Source of the DNA: Saccharofermentans sp.
GTDB taxonomy: Bacteria; Bacillota; Clostridia; Saccharofermentanales; Saccharofermentanaceae
Length of the DNA: 53,515 bases
Assembly (NCBI GenBank): GCA_024692235.1
Contig: JAILMW010000003.1
Span: 1 to 53,515 of the forward strand
Direction: 5' to 3'
The notes under the pieces were generated by a model. It was not told the DNA's origin, made no database searches, and saw nothing but the letters and a program-made list of their open reading frames with translations. Below are positions 1-8,991 of this stretch, piece by piece (the first letter of the stretch is position 1; the number at the start of each line of letters is the position of its first letter). Made by a program: the position numbers and the translations under genes.

Positions 1-260
1 ATGATTACGATTCCTTTTTTCTCGGAATCTTTGATGTTATGAAATTCACAAACTTTGCCGTTATAGATTATGTCGCCTTCATAAGTACCAAACGGGTAGA
101 TACCGCTTAATACGTTCATGAGCGTTGATTTGCCGGCACCATTCTCACCGACAAGCGCGTGGATCTCTCCTTCTTCAACCTGGAGGTTGACGTTGTCGAG
201 TGCTTTTACGCCCGGAAAAGTTTTGGTTATGTTTTTCATTTCAAGCAAAACATTTGCCAT
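1..260 (-). CDS. mmsA: Multiple-monosaccharide ABC transporter ATP-binding protein (partial)
   Basis: Only the first 86 codons lie in the window; the rest continues past base 1. The N-terminus has the ABC layout: a conserved start, then Walker [10 protein letters not shown], then [12 protein letters not shown]. This is the pattern of MmsA/GguA/XylG ATPases, which energise uptake of xylose, arabinose, glucose or galactose with a ChvE-type binding protein. The start is the ATG at 258-260. It lies downstream of the ChvE gene on the same strand, separated by a hairpin with a U-tract, so it is probably transcribed by read-through from that gene. A permease gene is expected beyond the window. Family assignment is firm; the sugar is not known. 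Confidence 0.9.
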   Translation of the reverse strand, partial: MANVLLEMKNITKTFPGVKALDNVNLQVEEGEIHALVGENGAGKSTLMNVLSGIYPFGTYEGDIIYNGKVCEFHNIKDSEKKGIVI

Positions 261-306
261 TCTTGTACCTCTTCCTTAAATCAAATGCCTCTTTAAGCAG
301 CCCCCT

Positions 307-336
307 AAAAAACAGGCGGGTTTTTCACCCGCCTGT
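307..336 (-). terminator. Intrinsic terminator / attenuator between chvE and mmsA
   Basis: A perfect 9-bp GC-rich stem (312-320 pairs with 328-336) with a 7-base loop is followed, on the minus strand, by six U residues (A-run at 307-312). It lies 20 bases after the chvE stop and upstream of the ATPase start. Hairpins here are known to let the binding protein be made in excess of the rest of the transporter, so partial read-through is inferred rather than full termination. Confidence 0.8.
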
Positions 337-356
337 CCAGGGTTGCAAATTAAGCT

Positions 357-1421
357 TTACTTAAGCTGATCTGCTGTGTAGTAACCGGAGTCGATGAGGA
401 TCTTCTCGTAGTTATCAGCGTCAGCGAATACAGGCTCGCAGAGGTAAGAAGGAACAACCTTCTTGCCGTTGTCGTATGTCTCTGTGTCGTTAGTGTCAAC
501 TGTCTCACCCTTAAGGATCTGACCAACCATCTTAACAACCTGAGCTGCAAGAGTACGTGTATCCTTGAATACGGACATTGACTGCTTGCCCTCGAGCATG
601 TTCTTAACGTTAGCGATATCGCAGTCCTGACCGGTGATGATCGGGTAGTTACCTGTGTAGTTAGCAGCGAGAGCGTTAGCTACACCAAGAGCTGTAGAGT
701 CGTTGGAGCAGAGCCAAGCGTCTACGTTTGTGCCGTCAGCATAGAAAGAGGAGAGGATCGTCTCAGCTCTGGACTGAGAATTCTCTGTCTTCCAGGAAGC
801 TGTAGCAACATCGGAGAACTCTGTCTGGCCGGAAACTACTACGAGCTTACCGGACTCGATGTAAGGATTGAGAACGTCCATAGCACCCTGATAGAAGAAC
901 AGAGCGTTGTTGTCACCGGGGTCACCAGCTGTGATCTCGAGGTTGAACGGACCTTCAGCGTTGTCAAGGTCGAGCTGATCCTTAACGAATGTGCCCTGGA
1001 TCGTACCAACCATGTAGTTGTCGAATGTAGCATAGTAATCAACTGTGTCAGACTCCATGAGGAGACGGTCATAAGCGATTACGGGGATGTTCTTAGCTTC
1101 TGCCATGTCGAGAGCCTCACCGAGTGAAGAACCTTCGATAGCAGCGATAACGAGAACCTTACAACCGGAGTTGATCATGTTCTCAACCTGTGAGAGCTGT
1201 GTAGCAACGTCGTTAGCAGCGTACTGAAGATCTACTTCGTAGCCTGCCTTCTCGAGCTCCTGCTTCATGTAGTCGCCGTCCTGGTTCCATCTCTGGAGAT
1301 CCTTAGTGGGCATTGAAACGCCGACTTTGCTCTTTCCTGAACCTGCTCCTGCACAACCAACAAAAGACGCGCCGAGTGTACAAACACAAAGACCGGCTGC
1401 AAGCCATTTGGTGAATTTCAT
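357..1421 (-). CDS. chvE: ChvE-type sugar-binding lipoprotein
   Basis: A 354-residue extracytoplasmic receptor of the multiple-monosaccharide ABC transporter. A type II signal peptide ends in FVGC (Cys23), so the mature protein is lipid-anchored outside the membrane. The body is a periplasmic-binding-protein type 1 fold: GVSMPTKDLQRWNQDGDYM is the ribose/xylose-type first strand, QLSQVENMI and IPVIAYDRL follow, and ITGQDCD is in the second lobe. An AGGAGGT sits seven bases before the ATG. It is followed by a hairpin and the MmsA ATPase. The 177 bases upstream separate it from the sensor operon; I see no convincing -35/-10 pair there. Likely ligands are xylose, arabinose, glucose or galactose by family; specificity is not readable. 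Confidence 0.9.
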   Translation of the reverse strand: MKFTKWLAAGLCVCTLGASFVGCAGAGSGKSKVGVSMPTKDLQRWNQDGDYMKQELEKAGYEVDLQYAANDVATQLSQVENMINSGCKVLVIAAIEGSSLGEALDMAEAKNIPVIAYDRLLMESDTVDYYATFDNYMVGTIQGTFVKDQLDLDNAEGPFNLEITAGDPGDNNALFFYQGAMDVLNPYIESGKLVVVSGQTEFSDVATASWKTENSQSRAETILSSFYADGTNVDAWLCSNDSTALGVANALAANYTGNYPIITGQDCDIANVKNMLEGKQSMSVFKDTRTLAAQVVKMVGQILKGETVDTNDTETYDNGKKVVPSYLCEPVFADADNYEKILIDSGYYTADQLK

Positions 1422-1598
1422 TCGAAATACCTCCTAATTGATAAATATGTCCGGTGCTTACCACCACTTACAAATTACCATTAGGTTTATAGGACTTTCA
1501 TATCGAGATTCTAGAAATTTATGATAAGCGGAAATGTAAAGTTGAAGATCTCTAGCACATCTTTGCTAAAAGCATGTTAATTTTACCGATTTGTGCTA

Positions 1599-2684
1599 TT
1601 AGGTTTCCTCAGCGACCTCTGACGGTTCCGTCTCATTGCCTTCTTCGTCTACATTCATATATACGTCTTCCCTCTGATGGAAGCCGCTTTCAATGATAAC
1701 ATCGTCTATATTATCCTTATCTACTGCGATCGAATCTATAGCCACATAAGGAACATCGTAAGTACCGTCATTAAACACAGTATCAACGCCAAGCTCCTCG
1801 CCTTTTGCAAGCTTGACCGCATACTCGGCAGCCATCTTGGCAAGCCTCTCCACAGGCTTATATACAGTCATAAGCTGTGTTCCTTCAACTATACGCTGAC
1901 AGGCATCAAGATCCGCATCCTGACCTACTACCTTTATCTGTCCGGCAAGGCCTCTCTCGGCAAGAGCATGTACTGTCTCTCCTGCAAGAGCATCGTTGCC
2001 GCACATTATGATATCAGCATCTTCGACCACATCTATATTGTCATTTACGAAGTCATATGCGAGTTCGGATCTCCAGTTATCGCAGTTATAACTCATTAGG
2101 ATATTCTCTTCGTGCTCCTCACATACGGACTCGAACCCGGCCATTACCTGAGACACGTTATAGTCGCTTACGGGACCGGTTATCTCCACTATATTACCTC
2201 CGTCGCCTATCTCAGCGCAGATAGCTTCAGCCATGTATGCACCTACTGCTTCATTATCAAATGATATATAGAGATCGGCATCTGCATTTCGCACTATTCT
2301 GTCATAGCAGATAACGGGAATGCCGGCTTCCTTGGCAGATCTGATCGCATCCCTGAGTCCGTCCGCATCTATGGTGACGATAACGATAGCATCTACTTCC
2401 AGGTCAATAAAGTATTGTATCTGGGATATCTGAGTTTCCATCTCGCCGTTAGCAGACTGAACGTTTACTTCAGCACCCAGGTCATTGGCAGTAGAGCAGA
2501 ATATGTCTCGGTCCCTCGTCCATCTCTCTATAACATAGGAGTCAAAACTTAAGCCTATGGTAAGCGAATCCTCCGTCTGTGAAGGTATCGTATTCTGACT
2601 TATCGGATCATTCCCGCAGGAAACTGCTGAGAGTGCAAAACATGTAGCGGCAGTGCAAGCCAATAGCTTTTCCTTGATCTTCAT
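1599..2684 (-). CDS. Second sugar-binding lipoprotein (ChvE/XylF-like)
   Basis: 361 residues with a lipoprotein signal peptide (lipobox AVSC, Cys23) and a type 1 periplasmic binding fold. GLSFDSYVIERWTRDRDIF is a close match to the XylF/ChvE start, with SQIQYFIDLEVDAIVI and IPVICYDRIV following. It ends in an acidic tail (VDEEGNETEPSEVAEET). Its ATG overlaps the stop of the upstream response regulator (TAATG), so it is translationally coupled to the sensor genes rather than to the transporter. That placement suggests it may feed ligand to the kinase, or be an alternative receptor for the transporter; the choice is inference. It is a clear paralogue of the neighbouring ChvE. Confidence 0.88.
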   Translation of the reverse strand: MKIKEKLLACTAATCFALSAVSCGNDPISQNTIPSQTEDSLTIGLSFDSYVIERWTRDRDIFCSTANDLGAEVNVQSANGEMETQISQIQYFIDLEVDAIVIVTIDADGLRDAIRSAKEAGIPVICYDRIVRNADADLYISFDNEAVGAYMAEAICAEIGDGGNIVEITGPVSDYNVSQVMAGFESVCEEHEENILMSYNCDNWRSELAYDFVNDNIDVVEDADIIMCGNDALAGETVHALAERGLAGQIKVVGQDADLDACQRIVEGTQLMTVYKPVERLAKMAAEYAVKLAKGEELGVDTVFNDGTYDVPYVAIDSIAVDKDNIDDVIIESGFHQREDVYMNVDEEGNETEPSEVAEET

Positions 2685-4279
2685 TACTTAAGTCCGTCCT
2701 TATATTCTGTCGGAGTCTTACCCGTGACCTTCTTGAATATCCTGGAGAAATAATTAGGGTCGCTGTAGCCTACTTCACTGCATATCTCCTTCATGGATCT
2801 TGAAGGATCGGCAAGAAGTTCCTTAGCCTTCTCGATCCTCAGGTTCGTAAGATAATCAATGAACGTAACACCCGTCTTATTCTTGAAGAGCTTACTGAAG
2901 TAATACGGGCTTATGTCTGTCTGACGGGATATGCTCTCGAGAGAGAGGTCCTGATCGTAGTGCGTATCGATGTACTCCTTGGCCTTAGTAACCGCATCGT
3001 CCTGTGAATCGGGCGTAGCGGAGTTGATCATGACGACTGCACTTTCAATATGCTTAACGAACCACAGCCTTAATGAATCCATGCTCTCTATGGAGCACAC
3101 CTCGGGAAGGTATTCGCTTCTTCCCTTGAATTTATAGACATGGCCGCCCTTGCCGTACGCCAGATGCTCGGCCCAAAGCACGAACTCTAATACCTTAAGT
3201 CTGATATCAGACAGTGAACCTTCGGAGCTGTTCAGCATCCAGTCGAAGAATCTGCTGGCGCGGACCTCGGCTTCATTTATATTACCTGCTTCAATAGCCG
3301 CGAAGAGCTCCTTCTCATCCTTCATGGGATAATTATCCTCATACTCGCAGCCTACACCTACATCCTCCGTATGAGCTACACGCTCTGTGGAGTTCACAAG
3401 ACATGCCAGCGCTTCACTGTAGGAATCCGCCATGGCACTTATGGGGCGGACACGTCCTATACCTATCCTGAAGCTGATACCTAATCGATCATCAAGCTTA
3501 TGGCTTAACTGTCTTGCCTGTTCTACTATCTCGGAACGCTTACTGTATGAGAGCTCATCCTTATCGTAAGGAATAAGGACCGGGATCTTATTACCCATAA
3601 CGGATCCTACGATGCCCTTAAAGTAATCCTCTATAAGAAGCCTGATATCGGTAAAATTCTGCTGGGTCGCGATACTTGCCGATACGGCACCTCTCATGTA
3701 ATTACCGATCTGTTCCTTACCGCTGACGATAACGAGCATATAACCGAATCTCTCATGAATACCAAGAAGAGACATATAGTTATCTATATCTTCCTGGAAA
3801 TGCTCATGGAAAAGAAGATTCTGTATAAGACCGTTCTCGATGATCGGAATGATCGTCTCAAACCTCTCCTTGATATCGAGCTCCTCCTTGCGCATCCTGC
3901 GCTCCTTATCCACCTCGGTCATGGCCTTTGTAAGTACAGAAGTTATCTTCTCCTTGTCGAAAGGCTTATTTACATACTCCAATACGCCCAGGTTGATAGC
4001 CTCCTTGGCGTAGTCGAACTTGTCATATGCAGACAGGACTATGAAGATCGTCTTGGAATTCGACTTTCTTATCTCGCGCATGGCATCGATACCGTTGATA
4101 CCGGGCATCTGTATATCCATGAATGCTATATCGGGGCGGAACGTCTCGGCAAGCTCGATAACACTTCTTCCCGTCTTGGCAGACTCTATCTCGAACTGCC
4201 CCGGGAAGTTCTTCTCGATTATGAATTTAAGTGAATCGATGACGATGCCCTCATCGTCAGCCAGCATTATTCTGTACAT
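2684..4279 (-). CDS. YesN-type response regulator (REC + AraC HTH)
   Basis: 531 residues. An N-terminal receiver has the acidic pair Asp8-Asp9, phospho-acceptor Asp55 in FMDIQMPG, and Lys in VNKPF. A long middle region of about 270 residues follows, then a C-terminal AraC/XylS double helix-turn-helix (DLSLESISRQTDISPYYFSKLF and SDPNYFSRIFKKVTGKTPTEY). This is the standard partner of YesM-type kinases controlling carbohydrate uptake genes in Bacillota. It overlaps the kinase gene by 13 bases, with a good ribosome site (AAGGAT) inside the kinase end. The ChvE-MmsA transporter immediately downstream is the likely target. Confidence 0.93.
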   Translation of the reverse strand: MYRIMLADDEGIVIDSLKFIIEKNFPGQFEIESAKTGRSVIELAETFRPDIAFMDIQMPGINGIDAMREIRKSNSKTIFIVLSAYDKFDYAKEAINLGVLEYVNKPFDKEKITSVLTKAMTEVDKERRMRKEELDIKERFETIIPIIENGLIQNLLFHEHFQEDIDNYMSLLGIHERFGYMLVIVSGKEQIGNYMRGAVSASIATQQNFTDIRLLIEDYFKGIVGSVMGNKIPVLIPYDKDELSYSKRSEIVEQARQLSHKLDDRLGISFRIGIGRVRPISAMADSYSEALACLVNSTERVAHTEDVGVGCEYEDNYPMKDEKELFAAIEAGNINEAEVRASRFFDWMLNSSEGSLSDIRLKVLEFVLWAEHLAYGKGGHVYKFKGRSEYLPEVCSIESMDSLRLWFVKHIESAVVMINSATPDSQDDAVTKAKEYIDTHYDQDLSLESISRQTDISPYYFSKLFKNKTGVTFIDYLTNLRIEKAKELLADPSRSMKEICSEVGYSDPNYFSRIFKKVTGKTPTEYKDGLK

Positions 4280-5772
4280 AAATCCTTCTCCATAGGTATC
4301 CTTATTATTACACTTGTACCCTCACCCAGGGTACTTCTGATATCGACCTGTTCCTTCCTGTCATAGAAGATATCAAGCCTTGACAGTACGTTAGCAAGAC
4401 CTACGCTCTTCTCTTCGGGATTCTCCGTATTTATTCCGCTAGACCTTCTTGCAAGTACTCTGTCTATGACGCCGCGATCCATTCCCGCTCCGTTATCACT
4501 TACCTCTATGCAGGCCATATCATCTTCGCGATACAGCTTAAGCGTGATCTCTTTATCACGGTCTTCAACATCCATTATTCCGTACTTCACGGAATTCTCA
4601 ACGATAGGCTGGATTATCATGCTGGGCATGACTACCCCGAGAAGATTCTCGTCTATATCCTTGCAGAACTTGATCTCCCCCGAATATCTTACGTTCATTA
4701 TGTAGATATAACTGTCTACCAGCTCTATCTCCTCGGATATCTTGACCTGCTCGTTGTCCTTCTTGACATTATATCGGAAAAAGTCTGCCATGTTGCTTAT
4801 GTACTCACCGGTCCTGTCGGCACCTTCCACCATGGCAAGCTGAGCTCCGGCATTTAAAGTATTGAACAGGAAGTGCGGATTGATCTGTGCCTGGAGGTAC
4901 TTAAGCTGTGCATCCTTAAGGTGGTTTTCCATAAGAAGGCTCTTCTCCTTCATGGCACTCTCGGTCACCATCTGCTCTCTTATCCTGCCGATATATTCCT
5001 TGATACTGGAGAGCATCTGATTGAATGCACGAGTAACGTTACCGACCTCATCATCCGTATATATATCAAGAGGTTCGACTTTCTCGGGGTTACCTCTTGA
5101 TATCTCATTTGCTTTGTTCGACAGGCTGGTAAGAGGCCTTGTTATGGTACCTGTAAGAAGCACGATAAGAAGGACGTTCATGAGCGATACGATAACGAAG
5201 ATGGAAAGACACAACACCTCCGAATAACGAAGGGATCCGATCAAAGTATTAAAGCTTTCGGAATTGATACGGAATGTCTCATTATTAAGGCTGTATATGT
5301 ACGTATTGAGCACGCCGTACATCTCATCACATTCCTTATAGTACTGTGTATACGCCTGTACATTTCTTCCTCGCTTGGCTCTTACGGCACTCTCGGCAGT
5401 CAACAGGTAAGTCTCTGCTATCTTACGGATATTACGTTCACTTTCCTTGAACTCGTTATCCGTAGGCATATTGTTAAGCTGCTGGATCTCTATGGAGATC
5501 TCCTGGGAATACTTATAGTAGAGCTCAAGATCGTCCGTACTCTTTGTCTCAAGATATCCCGTAAGACCCGCCTGCATCTGGGAGATATCGTCAGACAACT
5601 TATTGAGGCTTATATTGGTCGAATAGACCATATCGATCCTGCTGAGCATCCTGTTAAGGTTCAGGTATACGAAGAGGTTGACCCCGAATGCGATAAATGA
5701 CGTTACGAGGAAGATGATCACCAATTTATACCTTATCTTAAGGTGACGGAAGCCTCTGTTAATCCTCCTCAT
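4267..5772 (-). CDS. YesM-type sensor histidine kinase
   Basis: 501 residues. TM1 at about 16-38, an extracytoplasmic helical sensor of about 150 residues, TM2 at about 185-210, then HAMP (TRPLTSLSNKANEISRGN). The His_kinase domain carries LQAQINPHFLFNTLN with phospho-acceptor His300. The ATPase domain has the N-box IIQPIVENSVKYG and the G-box VSDNGAGM. The absence of a large sensory domain and the neighbouring binding proteins suggest that ligand is presented by a sugar-binding protein. An AGGAGG precedes the ATG, and the start overlaps the upstream gene by 14 bases. It is co-transcribed with the YesN partner. Confidence 0.93.
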   Translation of the reverse strand: MRRINRGFRHLKIRYKLVIIFLVTSFIAFGVNLFVYLNLNRMLSRIDMVYSTNISLNKLSDDISQMQAGLTGYLETKSTDDLELYYKYSQEISIEIQQLNNMPTDNEFKESERNIRKIAETYLLTAESAVRAKRGRNVQAYTQYYKECDEMYGVLNTYIYSLNNETFRINSESFNTLIGSLRYSEVLCLSIFVIVSLMNVLLIVLLTGTITRPLTSLSNKANEISRGNPEKVEPLDIYTDDEVGNVTRAFNQMLSSIKEYIGRIREQMVTESAMKEKSLLMENHLKDAQLKYLQAQINPHFLFNTLNAGAQLAMVEGADRTGEYISNMADFFRYNVKKDNEQVKISEEIELVDSYIYIMNVRYSGEIKFCKDIDENLLGVVMPSMIIQPIVENSVKYGIMDVEDRDKEITLKLYREDDMACIEVSDNGAGMDRGVIDRVLARRSSGINTENPEEKSVGLANVLSRLDIFYDRKEQVDIRSTLGEGTSVIIRIPMEKDLCTE

Positions 5773-6802
5773 CAGATGCCTCCTGAGATGTCCTCTCCTC
5801 TATGTATCCGGATACGTTATATCTGTCGATAAGGACGTAATCCGTACTGAAATACATACTTACATAACTTGAATCGATATATTCGTTAAGGGCATCCACA
5901 CAATACCTTGCCACCTGCGTCGTATCAACACTGAAAGTCGCATCTATGGCACCTCTGTCGATACCTTCAAGGACAGTATCGGAATCATAATATCCGATAA
6001 AAGAGATATAGCCGACGTAGTTCTTATCGACTATATACTGATATGCACATCGGGTATTGATATCGCTCAAGCACACGATGATGTCAGGAAGGAACGTATA
6101 TGCGTCAAGTGTATCGACGATCCTCTCCTCTGCACTGAAGGCCGAGTCTGATACGATGGCTACGGAAGACAGATCGATGCCGCTTCCCTGAAGCTTCTCC
6201 TGGATAGCCGAATAGATAACGCTCTCGTTGTTGTCGCCGGCACTCATTATTACAAGCGCTCTTATGATCTCCGTGTTACGTGTTGATGCCGCATCAAGGA
6301 TAAGATTGCCGTACTCAACACCCGCACTGTAGTTATTAAGTCCTACAAAGCTGCATCTGGAAGACCCCGGGGCATCCGTCATAACGGTAACAACAGGGAT
6401 ACCTGCTGCCGTTGCCTGATCTATATAAAATGCCGTCTCCTCGGAATCGTCTCCTTCAAGGATTATGCCCGACACCTTGGATCTGATGGCAATGGATATC
6501 AATTCCTCTTTGGAGTAGCTCACAACGAGATCCGATCCGATCTTATCTATAAGGCAATCATTCTGAATACCGTACTCTCTGAGCTCCTGATAAAGGCTCT
6601 CGGACATTGTACTGTCGGGGTCATTGGGAATAAAGGCATAAAGCCTGGAATAAGTCTGATATTCGTCTATACCTGACGCTTCGTAAGCATTGACCTGCAT
6701 ATTGAATATGATAAGACCGACTACGGCAAGGCCGAGCATTATTATCGTGAATACGGTAAGTATCCCCAGAAATAACTTCTTCCTCTTAGCCTTCTTCTCC
6801 AC
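5759..6802 (-). CDS. Membrane-anchored sugar-binding protein upstream of YesM/YesN
   Basis: I place the start at a GTG (6800-6802) preceded by AAGGGG, giving 347 residues that begin VEKKAKRKK. A TTG ten codons earlier is in frame but has no ribosome site. A single N-terminal transmembrane segment (about 10-33) has no lipobox. The rest is a type 1 periplasmic-binding fold (SKVSGIILEGDD, IPVVTVMTDAP, FVGLNNYSAGVEYG, ISFIGYYDSD). It is the first gene of the coupled set leading into the kinase. In related loci such proteins act as the extracytoplasmic ligand sensor of the kinase, so a signalling role is more likely than transport; this is inference from position. Confidence 0.85.
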   Translation of the reverse strand: MEKKAKRKKLFLGILTVFTIIMLGLAVVGLIIFNMQVNAYEASGIDEYQTYSRLYAFIPNDPDSTMSESLYQELREYGIQNDCLIDKIGSDLVVSYSKEELISIAIRSKVSGIILEGDDSEETAFYIDQATAAGIPVVTVMTDAPGSSRCSFVGLNNYSAGVEYGNLILDAASTRNTEIIRALVIMSAGDNNESVIYSAIQEKLQGSGIDLSSVAIVSDSAFSAEERIVDTLDAYTFLPDIIVCLSDINTRCAYQYIVDKNYVGYISFIGYYDSDTVLEGIDRGAIDATFSVDTTQVARYCVDALNEYIDSSYVSMYFSTDYVLIDRYNVSGYIEERTSQEASDEED

Positions 6803-6874
6803 GCAAAGCCCCTTATAAATCGTACATGACAAGCAAAAACCTACCCGTCAATTGTACAACAAGACAAAGGCAAA

Positions 6875-6900
6875 AGCCACGAGACTAATCCCCCGTGACT
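6875..6900 (-). terminator. Weak terminator after the AEC permease gene
   Basis: On the minus strand an 8-bp stem with two G-U pairs (6875-6882 with 6893-6900) is followed by TTTTG. It lies just past the permease stop and before the sugar-sensor operon. The stem is imperfect, so the call is moderate. Confidence 0.45.
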
Positions 6901-6911
6901 TGTTCAAAATC

Positions 6912-7835
6912 TTACGATAAAGCCGAGAAGAAAGACATTGCAAGGGTTATCGTCAGTATCGAGACTGCCGTGGATACGGCGATGGCGGAAGATAATATCG
7001 AAGTATCTTCACCGGTCTTTTCAGCCTGGATAAGAGGCAAGTTACCTACAGGCATACATGCCATAAGACAAAGCGCGAGAATAGTAACGGGATCCACATT
7101 AAGTGCGCGAAGAAGAAAAAACATTACGAAAGGCACCGTTATCATGCGAACTCCTATATAGATCCATACCTTAATGTCCCTGACACCTTTCATAAAGTCA
7201 GACCTTGCTATGGCTGCGCCAAGAAGCGTCATCGATAAGAATACGGTAGCATTACCTATGAACGAAATGCAGTTTGCTGCAACAGGAGGCAGAGTAATAT
7301 CGAACCAGAATACTACAAGAGCTAATACCGCCATTATCGTTCCGGGGCTGAATACCTTCTTTATGCTCATCTTCTCCTTACCGCCGCTTAAGACAGTAAC
7401 ACCGTGAGTATAAAAAAGCAGGCTGTACATGACATTACAGACGATAACGTTAAGGATGGCATTCTCAGGAAGTATGGCCCTTGCTACGGGGATACCGATA
7501 AAGCCTACATTTGTGTATACGGTCATAAGGTTATAGAACCTTCTCTTATCAGGGGCAACTCCCAATATGCGAGGGATGACAAATCCGAGTCCCACAAGGA
7601 AGATATAAAAGCCCATGCTGAGTACTATCGAGATAAGAAGATCATGTCTGTCGGCAGTGATGTTACCTGACAATATGGAAGCGAGGATAAGCGCGGGATT
7701 ACAGATATCCATGACGATAGCGGAGATCTTCTTGGATGTAAGATCATCTACCGTCCCCTTCTTGCAAAGATAGAATCCGATCGATACAAGGATGCAGATG
7801 ACCGCCATCTGCTGCAATATAACAAGTGTACTCAT
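6912..7835 (-). CDS. AEC-family transporter (auxin efflux carrier / malate permease type)
   Basis: 307 residues with about ten hydrophobic segments in the five-plus-five arrangement of the AEC family. Recognisable pieces are SIGFYLCKKGTVD near the N-terminus, VMDICNPALILASIL in the first half, and the matching second-half segment ALCLMACMPVGNLPLIQAEKTGEDTSILSSAI with its helix-breaking Pro. Family members export or exchange organic acids such as malate across the membrane; the substrate here is unknown. It is divergent from the esterase gene at 7978 and ends near the sugar-sensor operon, from which a weak hairpin separates it. Confidence 0.88.
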   Translation of the reverse strand: MSTLVILQQMAVICILVSIGFYLCKKGTVDDLTSKKISAIVMDICNPALILASILSGNITADRHDLLISIVLSMGFYIFLVGLGFVIPRILGVAPDKRRFYNLMTVYTNVGFIGIPVARAILPENAILNVIVCNVMYSLLFYTHGVTVLSGGKEKMSIKKVFSPGTIMAVLALVVFWFDITLPPVAANCISFIGNATVFLSMTLLGAAIARSDFMKGVRDIKVWIYIGVRMITVPFVMFFLLRALNVDPVTILALCLMACMPVGNLPLIQAEKTGEDTSILSSAIAVSTAVSILTITLAMSFFSALS

Positions 7836-7927
7836 ATATCCGCGCCTCTTTTCTCTTAGCCGCGCCTATGATATCACACAAACCCCAAGCCAACAATGAA
7901 CTATTATAGCTACTGCTATTGCTATGA

Positions 7928-7956
7928 TTGACATAAAATGCCAAAATTGAATCAAT
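7928..7956 (+). promoter_or_regulatory. Possible promoter of the esterase gene
   Basis: A perfect TTGACA (-35) lies at 7928-7933 in the divergent gap. Seventeen bases on is ATCAAT (7951-7956), a poor -10 match. The -35 is striking but the -10 is weak, so this is tentative. Confidence 0.3.
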
Positions 7957-7977
7957 ACGTTTATGGAGAATATCAAC

Positions 7978-8964
7978 ATGGAAAACACAAGACACAATAT
8001 TTGGAAAGACGGCGAATATACATACAGAGCAGCATACGGCTTTACTCCCAATATAAGAGCCTATCTTCATAAGGACAACAAGAAGAGAGATGCATTTCTC
8101 GTTATCCCCGGAGGCGGATACTGCATGTGCGCTCCTTCAGAGAGCGAACATATCGCCAAGGAGTTCTATTTCCGAGGATATAATGCATTTGTACTTACAT
8201 ATACGACAGATATCACCATGTCGATCCCTCTTCGCACACAGCCCCTTATGGACATCTCAAGAGCCGTAAGATACTTAAGGTCAAGATGCGACGATTTCTG
8301 TATAAACGATACTGTCGTCATCTGCGGTTTCTCCGCAGGCGCACACCTCTGCTCCATGCTCACAGTGCATTTCGACGATATAGAAGACCCTGACGAGGAG
8401 CTTAACAAGATCTCTGCAAGACCTTCTGCTGCTATCCTCTGCTACCCCGTTATAACGGCAGGCGAATATACGCATAAGTATTCTATCCAGGCTCTTCTCG
8501 GAACAGATCAGAAGCAGGAAGATATAGATTTCTTCAGCGCAGAGAAGAATGTCACACCCGACACTCCCCCCTGCTTTATCTGGCAGACACAGGAAGATGC
8601 GGCAGTACCCGTCGAGAATTCCTATCTTATGGCACAGGCTCTGCAGACGGCAGGCGTCAAGTTCGAGCACTTAGTCTTCCCCTTCGGCTTCCACGGATTA
8701 TCTCTTCCCAACGTAGACTTCTTTGCGGGTAATTTTGAAGGCAAATATACATTGGAGCAGGTCGAGAATGCCATAGACCATGTAAGAGCAGGAACCTGTA
8801 TCGACGTTACGGAAGAAAGACGTCAGGAACTTATAGAGCAGTTCGCCAACGAAGAAGATCTCTCTGTTCCCGAGGACGAAGCCAGGAAGATCGCAGCTAC
8901 ATATAAAGACATTCAGATGTGGCCCGAGATGGCAAGCATATTCCTGGATAAGGTTCTGAAGTAA
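7978..8964 (+). CDS. Alpha/beta-hydrolase, acetyl-xylan-esterase-like
   Basis: 328 residues from the ATG at 7978, chosen because GGAGAA lies 7 bases before it; an in-frame ATG at 7963 has no ribosome site. The fold is the BD-FAE/esterase type: oxyanion motif PGGGY, nucleophile elbow GFSAG, an acid in QTEDAAVPVENS-like context (QEDAAVP), and a final His in FGFHGLSLP. No signal peptide is visible, so it is cytoplasmic and probably de-esterifies imported acetylated oligosaccharides. The C-terminal extension of about 70 residues is helical and charged. The next gene, a lipoprotein, follows after 27 bases and may be co-transcribed. Family is firm; substrate is inferred from nearby GH8/GH27 enzymes. 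Confidence 0.85.
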   Translation: MENTRHNIWKDGEYTYRAAYGFTPNIRAYLHKDNKKRDAFLVIPGGGYCMCAPSESEHIAKEFYFRGYNAFVLTYTTDITMSIPLRTQPLMDISRAVRYLRSRCDDFCINDTVVICGFSAGAHLCSMLTVHFDDIEDPDEELNKISARPSAAILCYPVITAGEYTHKYSIQALLGTDQKQEDIDFFSAEKNVTPDTPPCFIWQTQEDAAVPVENSYLMAQALQTAGVKFEHLVFPFGFHGLSLPNVDFFAGNFEGKYTLEQVENAIDHVRAGTCIDVTEERRQELIEQFANEEDLSVPEDEARKIAATYKDIQMWPEMASIFLDKVLK

Positions 8965-8991
8965 AGAATTAAAGGATAAAGGGAAAGATAT

